From the NCBI GenBank assembly GCA_025890175.1, contig JANPYM010000008.1:2271650-2335649 (forward strand): a stretch of DNA of 64,000 nt, in the 5' to 3' direction. Source of the stretch: Ciborinia camelliae (lineage: Eukaryota > Ascomycota > Leotiomycetes > Helotiales > Sclerotiniaceae). The notes under the pieces were generated by a model. It saw only the letters and a program-made list of their open reading frames with translations, ran no database searches and was not told where the DNA came from. Below, piece after piece: positions 12,719-24,800 of the stretch (positions are counted from its first letter, which is position 1; the number at the start of each line of letters is the position of its first letter). The translations under genes and the position numbers were made by a program.

Positions 12719-14038
12719 ATGTCTCTTACACGCCGTCTCTCTCAATTCTTTTCATCATCTTCATCATCATCAACATCATCGTTATCATCGTCGACGTCGT
12801 ATTCTTCTTTACCTCCGTATAGGAAAGATACCGGTATGCATACTATTGATACCACTACTTCTACGCCTACTTCTTCGCCACCTTCTATATCGGAAGAAGT
12901 TATCACATCGAGTACTATCATCGAGGAAACCGAGGACGAGGAGTCTAGTCAAGGTCAAGTTTCTGTCGAACAATCACCTAATGCAAACAGAAGACCTCGT
13001 CGAAAAACGATAAAGAAAATATTCCGTCGATTCTCTCTTCATTCATCTCCCAAAGATGCTACCTCTATTCCTCGGACCCCCTCATCACTGAACGATGTTG
13101 TTAATATGGAAACCCCACACTATTTACCCGTTCCCACTCCCACAACCACTACCGATGTCCCAGCTCTCGAGACTCATGAACCAATAGATTATACCCGAAT
13201 CCAAATCTCCTCTCTCCCATTTCCATTTCCGGATCTTGCTCCACCTCTCCGAAGAACCATCAATGCCGACCAAAAAATCGATTGCTCTGATTCCGGTTAC
13301 TTTTCCCTCACCAGTGGTTCCTCATCGTCACTGTCACCCTGCCTTCCATCCCCCACTTTACACCTCATCCGCCGCATCAATAAAGCCATGCTCTTACTCG
13401 AATATCAAGAAGTATTGACCACGCGTTTCTCCACGAACTTGGCCTACTTGTTTGGGAAGAAGGAAATGGCGATATGGAGGACGAGAAAATTGAGTGATGA
13501 CACCAAGGAATTAATTATCATAACGTTAACAAAATTGAGGGAATTGGTCGGGAAGACGATGGTCCATAAGATGGGATTGGTGAGGAGAAGCAGGGGTGTC
13601 TTGGGTGAGGTTGTGGAAGCGATCTTTTCGAGCCAAACACGGGATCCCAGTATGGAGATTGAGACACCAAGTTCGGAACGATCTTCAGAGTCACCTTCAG
13701 AAGCAAGCGATCGCACCCCCACACCTGAAGCCGTCGAATTATCCAAAACTCCAACGAAATTAGAAGTCCAGGAAAAAATGAGGGAAACTTTGCAGATATT
13801 GAGAGATGATATTGCGATGCAAAGGAGATTAGATGAAGTCCTTAGAGCGGGGATAGTAGGGAGCTGCGGGGATGAAAGATTAATGATGGGACTGCCCAGT
13901 AGGAGCGAGAGGCTCTGTTTAATGAGATTTGTTGGATTCGTGGAGGGTCGAGTGGTGGAACTCGGTGGTGCTTATGGAAGGGTTGAGAAAGCTGTTGGGG
14001 GATTAGAGAGATCCGGATACGAAAATTTGGTGGTTTAA
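12719..14038 (+). CDS. Ser/Thr-rich hypothetical protein, 439 aa
   Basis: Intronless gene of unknown function. I chose the ATG at 12719 (gaaaATGtct) because the frame upstream reads like untranslated leader. Residues 1-40 contain MSLTRRLSQFF and long Ser runs. A basic block PRRKTIKKIFRRFSL lies near 94-108 and could bind nucleic acid or membrane, or act as a nuclear signal. Residues about 215-310 form a mostly helical segment (HLIRRINKAMLLLEYQEVL, then WRTRKLSDDTKELI). The C-terminal 80 residues again look helical (QEKMRETLQILRDDIAMQRR). It stands alone, with a long pyrimidine-rich leader upstream that suggests post-transcriptional control. I do not recognise a family. Confidence 0.8.
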   Translation: MSLTRRLSQFFSSSSSSSTSSLSSSTSYSSLPPYRKDTGMHTIDTTTSTPTSSPPSISEEVITSSTIIEETEDEESSQGQVSVEQSPNANRRPRRKTIKKIFRRFSLHSSPKDATSIPRTPSSLNDVVNMETPHYLPVPTPTTTTDVPALETHEPIDYTRIQISSLPFPFPDLAPPLRRTINADQKIDCSDSGYFSLTSGSSSSLSPCLPSPTLHLIRRINKAMLLLEYQEVLTTRFSTNLAYLFGKKEMAIWRTRKLSDDTKELIIITLTKLRELVGKTMVHKMGLVRRSRGVLGEVVEAIFSSQTRDPSMEIETPSSERSSESPSEASDRTPTPEAVELSKTPTKLEVQEKMRETLQILRDDIAMQRRLDEVLRAGIVGSCGDERLMMGLPSRSERLCLMRFVGFVEGRVVELGGAYGRVEKAVGGLERSGYENLVV

Positions 14039-17000
14039 TGAATGGCACGGAGACCGTCGTCTCAACGAGAAGAAGAACTCGGAGACATACACAACCAACT
14101 TTATTTGGAACGTTAGGTTAGGGTACAGAAGATGAAATGGGGATGGAGATTTTTCCATCACATTTCTTCTTGCTGGCCACCAACACGAATCAACATACCT
14201 ACTAGGTGTATATCTGCAGGCCAACAGATACGAAAGAAACAACACCTACACAAAGACCCACATTCGTTTACAACGAGGAAATAGACAAGAGGGAAGGAAG
14301 GAAAGAAAGTCGAGGCAGGCACTCCTGGATACACGGAACAGGCGCACGCATGTGAATGGAGGGGGGTTTTTTCCTAATAATTTATGCATGGGATTGGGTA
14401 ATGATATGGACGGAGTTTTCATAGGTGGTATGGGGGCATTTGTGATGTAGATACGATGAGCGTGCTGAGAATGGATACTGGGCTTTGGCCTTCTATTTGT
14501 TTGTTTTTGTGTGTCTGTGTGTATATATGGATTGATGTGAAGTGAGAGAGAGGGCGGATGGGATGGGAATGTTAGAAATTATAAAGAGTCAGAGTCGGGT
14601 TATCCATAGACAGACTATTTATTACTCGACCATGAGCCAGAACATGTGCTTGAATACCTTGACTGACTGAGTGCATCCATCGTGGTGATTGTATTGATGC
14701 TAGAACTGATACATACTTGTTCGATACGGCATGTGGAGTTCATTTTTCGTACACGCCCAAGTATATCTAGGTATCTATCATTCATACTATCATTCTTCCA
14801 AAGGATGCGTGGGTTGGGTGTGTGTATCCTTGCTACCTTACCCCGCTATACTATCTGCCAGTGCAAATACGGAATCCTTGGCTACCATACATGTGGGGGG
14901 GGGCTTGGTTATAAGTTAGAGGTATAACTTATATAAACACGGAGTCTTGATCCTAGGTGAGAAGTCTAGGATATGGATACCACAACGACATAGCGAACGT
15001 CTAAGGATCAAGATTACTTTGTTTTTTTCGTGCGTGCGTGTGGAGTGTGGAAAGTTTATGGATGTGGAGGGCTTGAGAGAGCGGGAGCGGGGTTCGTTGT
15101 CGTTTTTAGTTGTTATTACTCGGTGGTTTTTATTGGGGTTAGGGATGTGGGATTTGAGATGCATAGGAAAAATGGATGGATGGATACCCTGAGACCACCG
15201 GGTGGTAAACAACCTTCATTTCCCGCTCTCTTAGTTCGACTTGGGTCGACTGGAGATGGCTGGAGATGGGGGCTCAGCTTGAGCTTATTGTCCCAGCAAT
15301 ATCGCTCTTGGTAAAAGGTTTGGAGCGGTGGGGAGGAGGGAGGAGGACAAAATGGAAACCTGGAAGGAAGGGAAGGGAGGGGATATTCACTTGATGTTCC
15401 TGCGGAGATGAGATGAGATGGGGTTTGGTTTTGCTTTGAGTGGGTGTTGCTGATATTATCGAGGAGGTTAATACCTATATATGCTGGTAAAAATGAGGCA
15501 ACGAGTCTATATCTTGAAGCTAACTTCATGACCCCTCGGCTTTCTCAAATTTGGACTTATTTTACCTTGTCATTTAATGGTAGAGGTTTTAGCATAGGAT
15601 GAGGAGATATGGTTAGAGAATCTGCTGCAAAAGGCATCTAGAGAGAGCTAGGGAAGAATGATCTTTTTGGATTTTGGGGTCGTTGGAAGTTTGGGAGGAG
15701 ATGGATGAGGAGAGATGGATGGGGAGAGATGGATGGGGAGAGATGGATGGGGAGAGATGGATGGGCTTTTGTTTGGGGGTTTTAGCGAATGAGATGAGAG
15801 GAATGGTGTTAAGTGTTGTCGATTTTGGCGGGTTGGAGAGATGGGATGGAAAATGATACAGGGTGGCTGACGGTGAAAGTTTTCCTATGACAACAATATT
15901 TATTTATTTCTCGGGATTGAAAAATAGATACTATACTGGAAAAAAGTGGGTGTAAGAAAACTATATCTCTCTATTATTCTGTGATTAGTGTTTGAGGCGA
16001 GACGAGAGGGGTGAGATGGGTTTCTTGACATGTAGTGCCAAGGTCGGCGTAGAATTAGCTTAGGAAGTGGCTTATAAGCAGCCTCGCTTTAGATCTTCAT
16101 TCCACATCATTTATCACCGAATCTAGTGTATTTTCTGTCGTATCGGTACTGACAGGTCGGGAGTTTTGTATTAAGTGGGAAAGGGATGATATTATTTATT
16201 ACTAACTAAGATAAGGGGTTTTACCCTAGATAAGTGTAGATTCGATTAGGCAATGCTTTAGCAAGCTGTTCCTTCCTCCACAGTACTTTCTTCCTCCACA
16301 GAGATCTTAAGGCTCGAAGTAAGCTGTGGTTTTTATGCCTAAAAATTAGAATATGATTTGGATTGTGGAGGCGTGCTGTAGTGAATGATTATAGAGAGCG
16401 AAAGAATAAAAGAAAGACCAGTTAATTGATCGAATGAATGGGGTGACTGGATTGGAGCTACATATTCACTACTCGCAATTCTTCATCATGGCTTCACAGT
16501 CCATAGTCATTTATATTCACCTTCTTACCCCTCCTTCCCTTCATCATTCTTCATCCGCATCCCTCGCTCGACCCCCTCACCACCCCAAAAAACCATCAAG
16601 ATCTCCCGAGGTCTATATAAACCAAACCGACTTCCTGATCTGAAGAAACAAACCAAATTAAGAAAAGAAAAAGGCATTCCGTACGTGCTTTGGAGTTCTT
16701 GTGGGCTTCTGTCCGAGTCTATATTGCATGAGTTGCTCTTGGTTTGATGGGGATAACTTGGCTGGAAGGCGAAAGATGGTGGGATTCACATTGTTCTTGT
16801 CATTAGTACATTGCTGGAGTGCACCGGCGTTTATATGATCACTTCCGGATAAGTAGACAGAAATAGATGATAGCATATACAGCGAGATCGGATGAAATAT
16901 CACCCAAAAACTTTGGGCGATATTTATTTAGGAGGGTGCGGAGAAAGATTATGGGGCTGTGGGTGAGAAGGAAAAGTATACGGAGCATGCTGAGTATCAG

Positions 17001-18376
17001 TGTGGTTAGGTGGGTGACAGATGACTGTGTGAAATATAGAAAGCTCAAAGCAGAAGATATCTCGAGAATTGTAGTGAATCATACTTTTTCTTATCTTCCA
17101 GACCGAAGGTTCGCCTTCGAGATTCTATTGCAACTAAGAATTATATGTAAATGATGTTTCTAGGTGTAGTGGTATAGTTAATGTAAGTGTAATGGTGACT
17201 TCTTAGGTTATAGGTGTTGCGTTTTCATTTGCTATTTATGCCATCTTCTTTCCCTTGATACGCAGACCTATATAAGGCTTTCGATGGAATCCCGCGGGTT
17301 CTAGAGATGTAATTGAGCATGCGGAAGTTTCTGTCATTGTCACTGCAAGTTTTTATTTTCAACTTTGAATCACAGGGCTGCAAAGCTTGAGTTAACGACA
17401 ATCAAAGCAAAATTTGATATAACGGTAGTCATACAAGCCATAGTGGGATGACACACACAAACGTTACTTGGCAATTGAAGAAAGGATCGAGTAGCTGGTA
17501 TACAAAGCTAATGGCAACTTGAAGCTTTAACTGATTACTCAATCACTCCATCCTCAACATAACCCTTCCCAAACTCAAATTTCATATTCTGTACACATTC
17601 TGTTAGGTAGACGCGTGTTTGGGTCTGCTCTTATAGATACAGGGAATTATGAGACCACTAAAGCGAGAGTCTCTGCGAGGGGGTGAAGGCAAGAGTTCAG
17701 GCAATTGTGGAGCTATGTCACCAAATTCACTCTACATATTTGGGTCAGCGGTGACTCCAGGATAAAGCATCCATCTAAATGTAGAATAATGTATAAGAGT
17801 CCATCAAGATGGACTGAGAAAAAGCACTGGTTATATAGGATGTCAGCGTTTGGAGCATAGTGATTTCCATACCAAGACATCAAAAGGGATAATTGTAGAA
17901 ATCTCATGAGCTTGAGACAAATTATGCTAAGAGAGATCATGCTAGAAGAACTATGGTAGAAAACTATCCATATAAGCACAAAATCTTTCTCCTCTGTATT
18001 TCCACCGCATGTCCATTATTCAGAGAGGGAAACCTGTAAACCTCATGACAATCTTGGCCATACCATATAGATGGCTCAATACGTTTTATCTTACCATCGT
18101 CATCGAACCAGTTCAGATAGGCTTCTCCAACTCAGCCTGAGTAGATATAACCAGTGTTCTACGTAGTATACTACCGTACAACGGTGGTGCGTATTGAGGA
18201 TCTAATACGGTATATCGTACGTATGAAAGAAATATTATACCACTTGTGTAGGTATCATTTAATACGGGTATCTATAAGTATATACTGAAATACTATCTAA
18301 ATCATTTTATCAATCGTATATTTTAACTTCAAAAAATGGGAATAGCTTCAAAAATCGGTAATGCGGCACATACAGC
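14039..18376. other. gene-free stretch
   Basis: Over 4 kb without a credible gene. It contains G-rich runs on the plus strand near 14340-15860 and the 15-bp minisatellite at 15697-15766, and becomes AT-rich after 17 kb. Open frames here are short and overlap in several frames without splice signals. Confidence 0.4.
15697..15766. repeat. 15-bp minisatellite
   Basis: About four to five head-to-tail copies of GAGAGATGGATGGGG, with the first copy slightly diverged. Confidence 0.75.
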
Positions 18377-19472
18377 TAGACTGCGCATAAAATACCCGCC
18401 CCGTACAGGTACCCACGGGTTATTTGCCCCACGGGTTACCCACGAGACCTTCTATTTGCCCTGCAAAACCCCATTGGGATTTCAAAATTACCCGCCTCAT
18501 ACAAATTATTTGTAAATAATCTATTTACCCGTACCCTACAAGTTTTATAAATATTTATAAATATAATTGTTGGTTCATCTCAGGGTGATGAACACACATA
18601 TGTGGTAGTAGGGTGACCAGCAACAGTAGGTATAAAACTCGTTGTAGTATTGATGGTGTTCTAGTTAAGAGGGTGCGGGTGGAAGCACTCTAATATAGAC
18701 GCATGCCGCGCCTAGCCCGCGCTAGCGCGCGCGCAGGCGAAAGCACGTGACAGGGTCACGTGACTGACAGGGGTGACCCCTGTCACAACAATAATATAAA
18801 AATAATATAAATATATTAAATTAGTATATATCGGATTACCTCGGTGGTATTATTGATATATTAATAGGTAAGATAATATATTATAAAAAGCATACAGATC
18901 GATCGTAGATCGATCTGCGAGCTTATATGCCCGCTACGCGGGCATACCGGCCGCACGCGGCCGCGCCCCGGTGAATCTGCCCTGCAGATTCACTGGTATC
19001 GCAACAGTATAAAAATTAATATAAAAATTATAAATAGTTTTAAAAAATAAACAAAATCTACAAAATTTATCAAAAATCTACAATTTTGCAAATAATTTAT
19101 TAACCCGCTCTATATAAATTATTTGCAAATTATTTGTATTTGTTTTGTATAAAGTACAAAATATCTATTGGAATTTAATATTATATTAGTCGTATACCCT
19201 GGGATGACCAGTAATACGGTAGGAAGGAAGTACTAGGGTAGAATATGGTAGATTGATTTGACTAAGGAGTATGTATTTGGTGGCAGCCCAGCTGCCCTTA
19301 TATGCTACTCCCCCATACCCTATGCGGTATAGCTTACCACGTGATCCCTGATCATGTGACCGGAAACCATGTGACCTGATTCCTCAATATATTACTTATT
19401 TCGTATACGGATTATTTGCAAATAATCTGTTAGCTTTAATACCCGCCCTATGGGGCCCTGTTGCGCAGTCTA
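18377..19472. mobile_element. non-autonomous hAT-like DNA transposon
   Basis: The 1096-bp element begins TAGACTGCGCA (18377-18387) and ends with its exact reverse complement TGCGCAGTCTA (19462-19472). It is flanked on both sides by the 8-bp direct repeat CATACAGC (18369-18376 and 19473-19480). An 8-bp target duplication with short terminal repeats is the hallmark of the hAT superfamily. Sub-terminal CCCGCC and ACCCG/CGGGT motifs and TTATTTGCAAATAAT repeats are also hAT-like. There is no transposase frame inside. The centre is AT-rich with an island of GC-rich hairpins (18744-18993). A related fragment is at 3346-3549. Confidence 0.75.
18744..18993. repeat. array of GC-rich hairpins with 2-3 nt loops
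   Basis: Six near-perfect hairpins lie inside the hAT-like element. They are CACGTGAC-AGG-GTCACGTG (18744-18762), TGACAGGGG-TGA-CCCCTGTCA (18765-18785), CAGATCGATC-GTA-GATCGATCTG (18895-18917), TATGCCCGC-TAC-GCGGGCATA (18926-18946), CGGCCGC-AC-GCGGCCG (18948-18963) and GTGAATCTGC-CCT-GCAGATTCAC (18971-18993). They stand out against AT-rich sequence. Confidence 0.8.
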
Positions 19473-19480
19473 CATACAGC

Positions 19481-20928
19481 AGCAATGAATCCCATATTTG
19501 CGTATATTACTAGTGATATCCCTTATTATGATTATATTGTGTTGTTATAAAATAGTTCTACATACACTAGCTCGATACAACAATACAATAAGTTCAATAA
19601 ATTGAATATATTTAGTGGTATAAAATTCAATATCACAAACGTAAATAAGTTTTAAAAATGTAGTACGTACCATACGGGCCCGTATACGGAATACGGGAAA
19701 TACTAATTAAAACACTGGATACAACTACGGATATAGAAATCTTAATTCATAGAGTCGTGCCATCAAGAGGTCGCAGATCGCGGTATGGAAGAGACCTTTC
19801 GTACATCCCTTCATTGCTTCCAATCATTGAGAAATGCTTGATCTGTAGAGTTGGCTGCCATCCAATGAAATGGTGATAAATAGTGAAGATTTGAGAGTGA
19901 CAGAAAGGTAAATTCATTGGCCCCGAGGCCTATGTATGAAATGAGGAGATATTTGTACTTGAGGTTTCACAATCTGTAGATAACTTTGTTCCAATCCTAT
20001 GCTTCCATCATACACCTGCTTGGAGTCATACTCTTGACAAACATTGATATAAGATGCAACCTTGTTGTTCTTTATGATATTTGTAGATGGTACCACGGTA
20101 ATTATTAAAACTTCTACTGGTAAACTATCAAATACAGTACAAAAGATGTATGAAATGTGTAATCAATCATATGTCCTTGAGACACTGGAAAAAATCAAAT
20201 TGAAATGTGATAAGATCAAAAAACCAAACAATACTGAACCAATCTTTTGTATACCAGTGTCTTTCCAATGATTTTATCTTTGCCTCAAGTGAATTTAACA
20301 TTTGAATGATGTAAATAATTGTTAGCCTTCCATTAGCCGAGAATGTAGAGTTGAGTTTGCCGAGGTTTACATCGCTTAGAAACAAGCCTAAGAAATAGCT
20401 CAGAAACTAGCCTAGCAACTAGACTAGCAACTAGACCAGCAACTGTACTACGATACCACCTTAAACATCATGTACCTTGGTACTACGATACCGTACCAAC
20501 ATCACTTCATTATTTAAGCAGGAAATTTCTTCTTCTCATACCAATTCAACACAAACAATTCCTTTTCTTTACAATTCTTTGCTCAACCTTACAACAATCT
20601 TACAAATTATCGGAGGCATCTCGGTATTTGTTTCTGGATAGATATCATACCCAGCACTTTACACGCACTTTAAGTTCACTTTCGATACTTATCGAAACAT
20701 TGATTACACAGAATCAGGCATATTGAGCCTTATCTCCCTGTGATTAAGGTTTACCAAAGATATTGAGCTCTCCAAACGCAAATTCCGTCTATTTCGATCA
20801 CCTTCCAAGTCAATACCTTCAACCATTACAGCAAGAACTCACTCCACTCTAATATTCCGCAGTCTTGGATAACCTTCCAACTGCCAAGTTAGACAGAGCT
20901 GGATATTCTGGGACATTCTAGTCTAACT
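19481..20928. other. gene-free stretch, promoter of the 20929 gene
   Basis: AT-rich with no credible gene. A decayed minisatellite of CTAGCAACTAGAC-like units lies at about 20395-20445. The C/A/T-rich 20500-20928 stretch reads like the promoter and leader of the following gene. Confidence 0.4.
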
Positions 20929-21870
20929 ATGACCAAACGAAAGCTTTCCGTCAATAGAGCTGATTTGTCATCTGCCGTAGAGGTAGATGTTCAGAAGCCA
21001 GGCTATAAACAATCAAAGCTCGGTGCTACATCCTCTCCCAAACCAATTTCTACTTCAGATTCCTCCCAAACTACTGACATAATGGAAGGCGTGGAGTTCT
21101 CTTCGACGGCACAGACGACTGATGATACATCTGTCCCCGACCTCACCAGATCATCAACTCCTGAATTATCCTCCGGCATTAGCTCCGATGCTTCCGCAAT
21201 CATCGACACCGACATGGAATCGAGCACACAAGATACAATGGTTGTAGATAAACGCGATACTACCTCCCCTCCCAATCTTCAATATCCTGGTATAATCCTA
21301 TGTACCATCAAGTTCAGCGAATCATACTATCTGGACTTTAAAACGCCTTGGACCGATGCCAATTTATTCTTTGATCTCACCCAAGATCCCACTCTTTGGG
21401 TTCATTTCTTCAAACGAAGCCCGCACACCCAAGACGAGAATAATCCTAATGATTACATTCGCCATTGTCTCTACCGAATAGTCGAGAAGAGCGGAAGCTG
21501 CAGAGATTTGCTTGGTGTTTTGATGTTCGCATGGATATTCGATGACAATTATGGAACTTGCAGGTTTTGGGAAAGCCTCGAAAACCGTGCGATGGAGATG
21601 ATGGACTTCAAAGATGCTTTTGGACAGCCTGTTATTGGATATCTTGGAAGAATTGTGATGCCCCGCGGTCTATTGAAGGGTTGCTGGAATAAGAAGATGC
21701 AAGAATTCCTTGAATATGAGGGTCTTCTGGGCCCAGTTGCTTACTTTGCAATTGGTAAGAGGAATGGCTTTAGATGGGTGAAACCAGAGGATGGAGAGAT
21801 CGCCATGGAAAACAGGTCTATCGTTGATAATTGGGTGATTGAGCTACCAAGAAACGAATATTATTATTGA
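20929..21870 (+). CDS. hypothetical protein, 313 aa
   Basis: Intronless gene that I do not recognise. Residues 1 to about 115 are Ser/Thr/Asp-rich and presumably disordered, beginning with a basic MTKRKLSVNR. From about residue 120 the chain becomes ordered and rich in aromatics: FSESYYLDFKTPWTDANLFF, then DLLGVLMFAWIFDDNY, RFWESLENRAMEMMDF and WNKKMQEFLEYEGLLGPVAY. This is consistent with a single globular domain of mixed helices and strands. It ends WVIELPRNEYYY. No signal peptide or membrane span. The neighbourhood is repeat-rich and gene-poor, so it may be a lineage-restricted gene. Function unknown. Confidence 0.75.
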   Translation: MTKRKLSVNRADLSSAVEVDVQKPGYKQSKLGATSSPKPISTSDSSQTTDIMEGVEFSSTAQTTDDTSVPDLTRSSTPELSSGISSDASAIIDTDMESSTQDTMVVDKRDTTSPPNLQYPGIILCTIKFSESYYLDFKTPWTDANLFFDLTQDPTLWVHFFKRSPHTQDENNPNDYIRHCLYRIVEKSGSCRDLLGVLMFAWIFDDNYGTCRFWESLENRAMEMMDFKDAFGQPVIGYLGRIVMPRGLLKGCWNKKMQEFLEYEGLLGPVAYFAIGKRNGFRWVKPEDGEIAMENRSIVDNWVIELPRNEYYY

Positions 21871-24800
21871 GCGGCTTGGGATATCAGGGAGAAAGATTAA
21901 AGGTACCTAGATAGAGGATTCAAGAGACGAAATGCAATACTAGCCATTCATCAATACTTAATGACTCAATCCATGCATTAGATGATTTAAATCTCCATGC
22001 CACGCATGTAACAAGATGTAGGGTAATTTGTAGGGTAATTTTTCCAATCAACCCTCAGATAAAAGAAATATACTAAGGTAGAAAGGTTGTTCTAAGAAAT
22101 CATCACCTGATATGAGGGGTTGTCACGTGTCTGTATGTATCTTATTCACAAGGTCAGAGTCCAAACACTTTTTGTAACAATCTAAAACAATATTCAAAGG
22201 TATTTGCCCAAAATGTTTATCAAATCTGGTGCATCCATGTGATTTATCTGTCATGATGAGATAAGTGTAGCTAAAGCACTAAGAAGATTCTTAAAATTAG
22301 ACCATCATGTTTTAGAAGTACAGCCTGAGCTTGCAATCTTCATATCACAAAATGCTTTAAATAAGATATTTTATCTCCTTATAAAATTCAGTGTACAGTT
22401 CTAGGTTCTGTAATTAAACTAGAATAACAAAGCTTTATCTTCGGTGTAATATCAGCCATTATTTCAACTAATAATCAACTTCAATGCATTACTTTTGTAT
22501 AACATGTTGATAATCTCGCTGAATTGTCAAAAGCTAATTTTCATTTATATCATCCCATGTTCCAAAAGTGACTTGAAGAAATAGTCCGTATATGCTCAGG
22601 GAAGGCAATAGATATTCAGCAAAGTTGAGAGCTAATCTAAAAAGCTTCACTACATCATCATAATATCATCTGCTTGTACCATCTATATGTAAACTTCTTC
22701 CATAAACTTCCCTACTGCTTTGTCATAGAATATTGAAAATTCTACAGAGGAAGAATCAAGTTTTCGAACCAATAGATGGTCTCAATATAACCTCCTACCT
22801 CATAAATTATATTACAACTTTTAATGCAGTGCATATGGGTATCTTCATTTCGGGACTATCATGCGGAGCGGGGAACTTTAGTCTTTTATATTTTCTTCCT
22901 CAAGTAGGGTAGACTACTTCCGGTCAATCATATGATCTATTATAAAACTTCTCTTAGATGTAGTACAAAGAAAAACAGAAAAACAGAAAAACAGAATCAT
23001 GGAGTTTAGATTAAGGTAGAGAACTGATGGTTGAAGTGCATAGTGAAGATAATTATTAATTGATAGATTTTAGTTGATAGTGAAAAGTGTTTGTATATGT
23101 TGTTTGTAACTTTGTATATGTTGTTTGTATATGTTGCGATGACAGTGAATTGGGCGCATGACTGCACCAGGCATTCCATGATCATATAAGCTCCTTGTAG
23201 CACTCAACTCTAGATACAAATGAATATACAATCATATGAAGCCCACAAGACGTCTTGATCACCACTAAGGTGATACTAACAGTATAAGACAAATCTGTTT
23301 GTGCTGGATAAGTCAGATAATAAAGAGGAAACAGCTTCATATAATGGAACAAACTTGAGAAACTTAAATCATTTCACTAGGAACCGATAAGACAATCAGG
23401 CTAAAAATATTGCAGATGGTCTTATGCTCTAGCATGCTTTGCACCAATGATTGAAGATGACAAAACTATGTGACAAACTATTAGAACTTTCTAGGAAGAT
23501 GAGCTAATGGAAAGGCTGCTTCAAAAAGACCCCTAACAATTTCTCCATCTCCCTAATCAAATAATACTTTGCAAATACTTTATATCTAGTCTTACTAGAA
23601 CAGACAGATAAAATATTTGTTGGTTTAGATGCCCTCCCTCTATAGACAACCGGTAATAGCTTCTCAAATAAACCAAAGGAGACTTTAATCCCATCATTTG
23701 TAATGTTGAAGATCAAGCTCCCAAATCTCCATTGTTATTTTTAAGTGTATATATTAGCATCCCCCACTCTCCCCTCCCTACCCTTTACAAAACTCATGGA
23801 ATTATTAAACATATTGTTCAAGTTTTCGACCTGATAGAGTCTAAGAGGAAATCAAACCAGATGTGAAAATTGATAATCAAGGATGTTCATGTTCCGACCT
23901 AGATCTTTATGATACAACTCATACAGTCTAATAGTTTATTGTATATTAAAAAACACAAAGAAAAGGTAAGGGGTAAAGAGGGTTCTCAACCCCATGTGTG
24001 GGATATGGGGCTGGAAGCAAAAATATGATTATTCAATCATATTAGTAATTCATTGAATTTTCTTGATATTGTCATTGCTGGAGGAATGCACTGGTATAAC
24101 TTGCGTTTAAGTTTATGCTCATAAGCTAGTTCGACGATTTCCTTTGTTTATGATATAATTATCAGATGAGATCTCATTTTGATATCAAGAGGAACGATCA
24201 AACCACCCTCGCAACCATCCCAAATGGGACTTAACTGTAGACTTATGAGTCCTCGCAAAACTTTCATCGCCACCTTTAGCAGCACCGATCTGAGCCTCAT
24301 TCCCCCTGCTCGAAGTCTCGGAGGACAGATTATTGCGATGATTTTGTAAATTTGGCCCACTGCGTTGTTGAGTATCTTTACAGCCTTCTCGTGGAATCAA
24401 ATCATGACATGGTAATCGCTATAACTGCAAAGTCTGCGCGGTTGGCTTGCTTTTCCTACTTTAACCGGGTATAAAACTGGGTTTATCTATCTATCCTGTC
24501 GGTCAATGATCTTCGCGGACCGTAATTTTTGCAGCATTCATGAAATTGGCACTCCTTGTGTAAAGGGCTCCAATTATTCAGTTGCCGCCTCCAATCTTGA
24601 TCATAGTCCCCATGGCCCATGGTTGGAGGTTCCGTGAAATTGGTAGAAAATGGCACTAGGTTTGATGATCAATACAGTGTCATCTTCCATTATTGAGGGA
24701 TCCACAATGAACTTATAGAAGATAATTTTTTCATAGTCTCAAGCTTTTACTCTCCTGACAAATATCGAACAGCGCAAGCCCAAATAAATTTCAGACCACG

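Noticed and set aside
13444..13754. Minus-strand frames opposite the Ser-rich gene
   Set aside because: Antisense shadows of the 12719 gene with no independent signals.
17713..17979. 88-codon minus-strand frame
   Set aside because: Low-complexity hydrophobic translation of AT-rich DNA, with no motif.
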